NCBI RefSeq assembly: GCF_018598185.1
Contig: NZ_JAHESC010000005.1
Coordinates: 182,535-246,534, forward strand
Direction: 5' to 3'
DNA: 64,000 nucleotides
Source of the DNA: Dawidia soli
Lineage (GTDB): Bacteria > Bacteroidota > Bacteroidia > Cytophagales > Cyclobacteriaceae
Under the pieces are notes generated by a model. That model saw nothing but the letters and a program-made list of their open reading frames with translations. It did no database searches and was not told the origin of the DNA. Shown here one piece after another: positions 63,577-64,000 of the stretch. The position numbers and the translations under genes are program-made. Numbering within the stretch: the first letter of the stretch is position 1; the number at the start of each line of letters is the position of its first letter.

Positions 63577-64000
63577 ATGAAATTTTTACATAAGCTACTC
63601 ATGCTTATATCGAAATACACATGGCGTCTTTTCATCATACAGGTCATCTGTATGAACCTGGGATTTGCGTCGGATATCAACAGCCAGAGCCTGGAAAAGG
63701 TAAAGGTATCCCTCGCGTTAAAGCACGCCACGTTATCTACCGTGTTCAAGGAGCTCGAAACCAAGACCGACTTTGTCTTTGCGTATTCGGGGCAGCTGGA
63801 TACCCGCAACACCTTCAACCTGCACTACAAAAAAGCCACCCTGCGCCGCGTGCTGGAAGACCTCGCGCGCCAGGCGTCCGTCGAGTTTCAACTGGTCAAC
63901 AAAACGATCTCCGTCAAGGCCAAAGAGCTGAAAGCACGCGCGCCGCGACCGCCGGTTATCAGCGTGCGCGGGCAGGTCAAAGACGAAGACGATACACCGT
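63577..64000 (+). CDS. SusC/RagA-family TonB-dependent receptor, N-terminal part (truncated by window)
   Basis: The frame is open from the ATG at 63577 to the window edge, giving about 141 residues. A signal peptide of about 35 residues precedes a secretin/TonB short N-terminal (STN) domain (SLALKHATLSTVFKELETKT, ATLRRVLEDLARQASVEFQL), and then the start of a carboxypeptidase-like/CarbopepD domain (VISVRGQVKDEDD). The STN domain is the part that contacts FecR to trigger the sigma factor, so the receptor is both transporter and sensor. The barrel, and the SusD partner expected next, lie outside the window. Confidence 0.88.
   Translation, partial: MKFLHKLLMLISKYTWRLFIIQVICMNLGFASDINSQSLEKVKVSLALKHATLSTVFKELETKTDFVFAYSGQLDTRNTFNLHYKKATLRRVLEDLARQASVEFQLVNKTISVKAKELKARAPRPPVISVRGQVKDEDDTP

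Overview
This window looks like a chromosomal segment of a fairly GC-rich member of the Bacteroidota, of Cytophagales or Chitinophagales type. The evidence is C-terminal type IX secretion sorting domains (about 8801-11395, 21273-23069 and 58635-59117), an ECF sigma / FecR / SusC-like receptor set at the right edge, AraC and LytTR regulators, many glycoside hydrolases, and an absence of strong Shine-Dalgarno sites. No rRNA, tRNA, CRISPR array, prophage or transposase was found. The genus cannot be fixed from the sequence alone.

Layout. 1-8560: an arabinan-type locus (two GH127-family enzymes, a convergent AraC regulator, a GH51 arabinofuranosidase) followed by a secreted M1 peptidase. 8801-15742: a large secreted metalloprotease-like protein, a TerD-like protein, a membrane acyltransferase and an ankyrin lipoprotein, with REP-like palindromes between 11396 and 11829. 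15908-24420: a membrane-anchored AraC/TPR regulator, a glycerophosphodiesterase, a LytS/LytR two-component pair, a secreted beta-helix protein and a Tat-exported Gfo/Idh/MocA oxidoreductase. 24605-28977: a CBM9-like protein, a DinB protein, an ogt-alkA repair pair and small hypotheticals. 29153-34897: a complete RND efflux operon. 34999-43826: a YciI-like protein, a TPR protein, an orphan molybdenum hydroxylase large subunit, catalase-peroxidase KatG and a GH43 enzyme.

43919-46288 is a five-gene leftward operon led by an ArsR-type repressor, with two palindromic candidate operators in front of it. Divergent from it, 46525-55201 is the most unusual part of the window. Eight rightward genes, seven of them joined end to end by overlaps of 4-14 bp, encode an alpha/beta hydrolase with a probable Cys nucleophile, an acetoacetate-decarboxylase-like protein, three small four-helix membrane proteins, a patatin-like phospholipase, a membrane-anchored metallophosphoesterase and a cholesterol-oxidase-like GMC flavoprotein with a CxxCxxCxxxC motif. 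A terminator-like hairpin lies 16 bp before the first start codon. The set reads as a lipid or sterol processing pathway held together by translational coupling; its substrate is unknown.

55312-64000: two adjacent GH18-like lipoproteins (one with a beta/gamma-crystallin domain, one with an F5/8C domain), a small sorted surface protein next to a 26-unit YadA-like repeat adhesin whose S74-type C-terminal domain has apparently lost its catalytic dyad, and an ECF sigma / FecR / SusC regulatory set whose receptor gene runs off the window.
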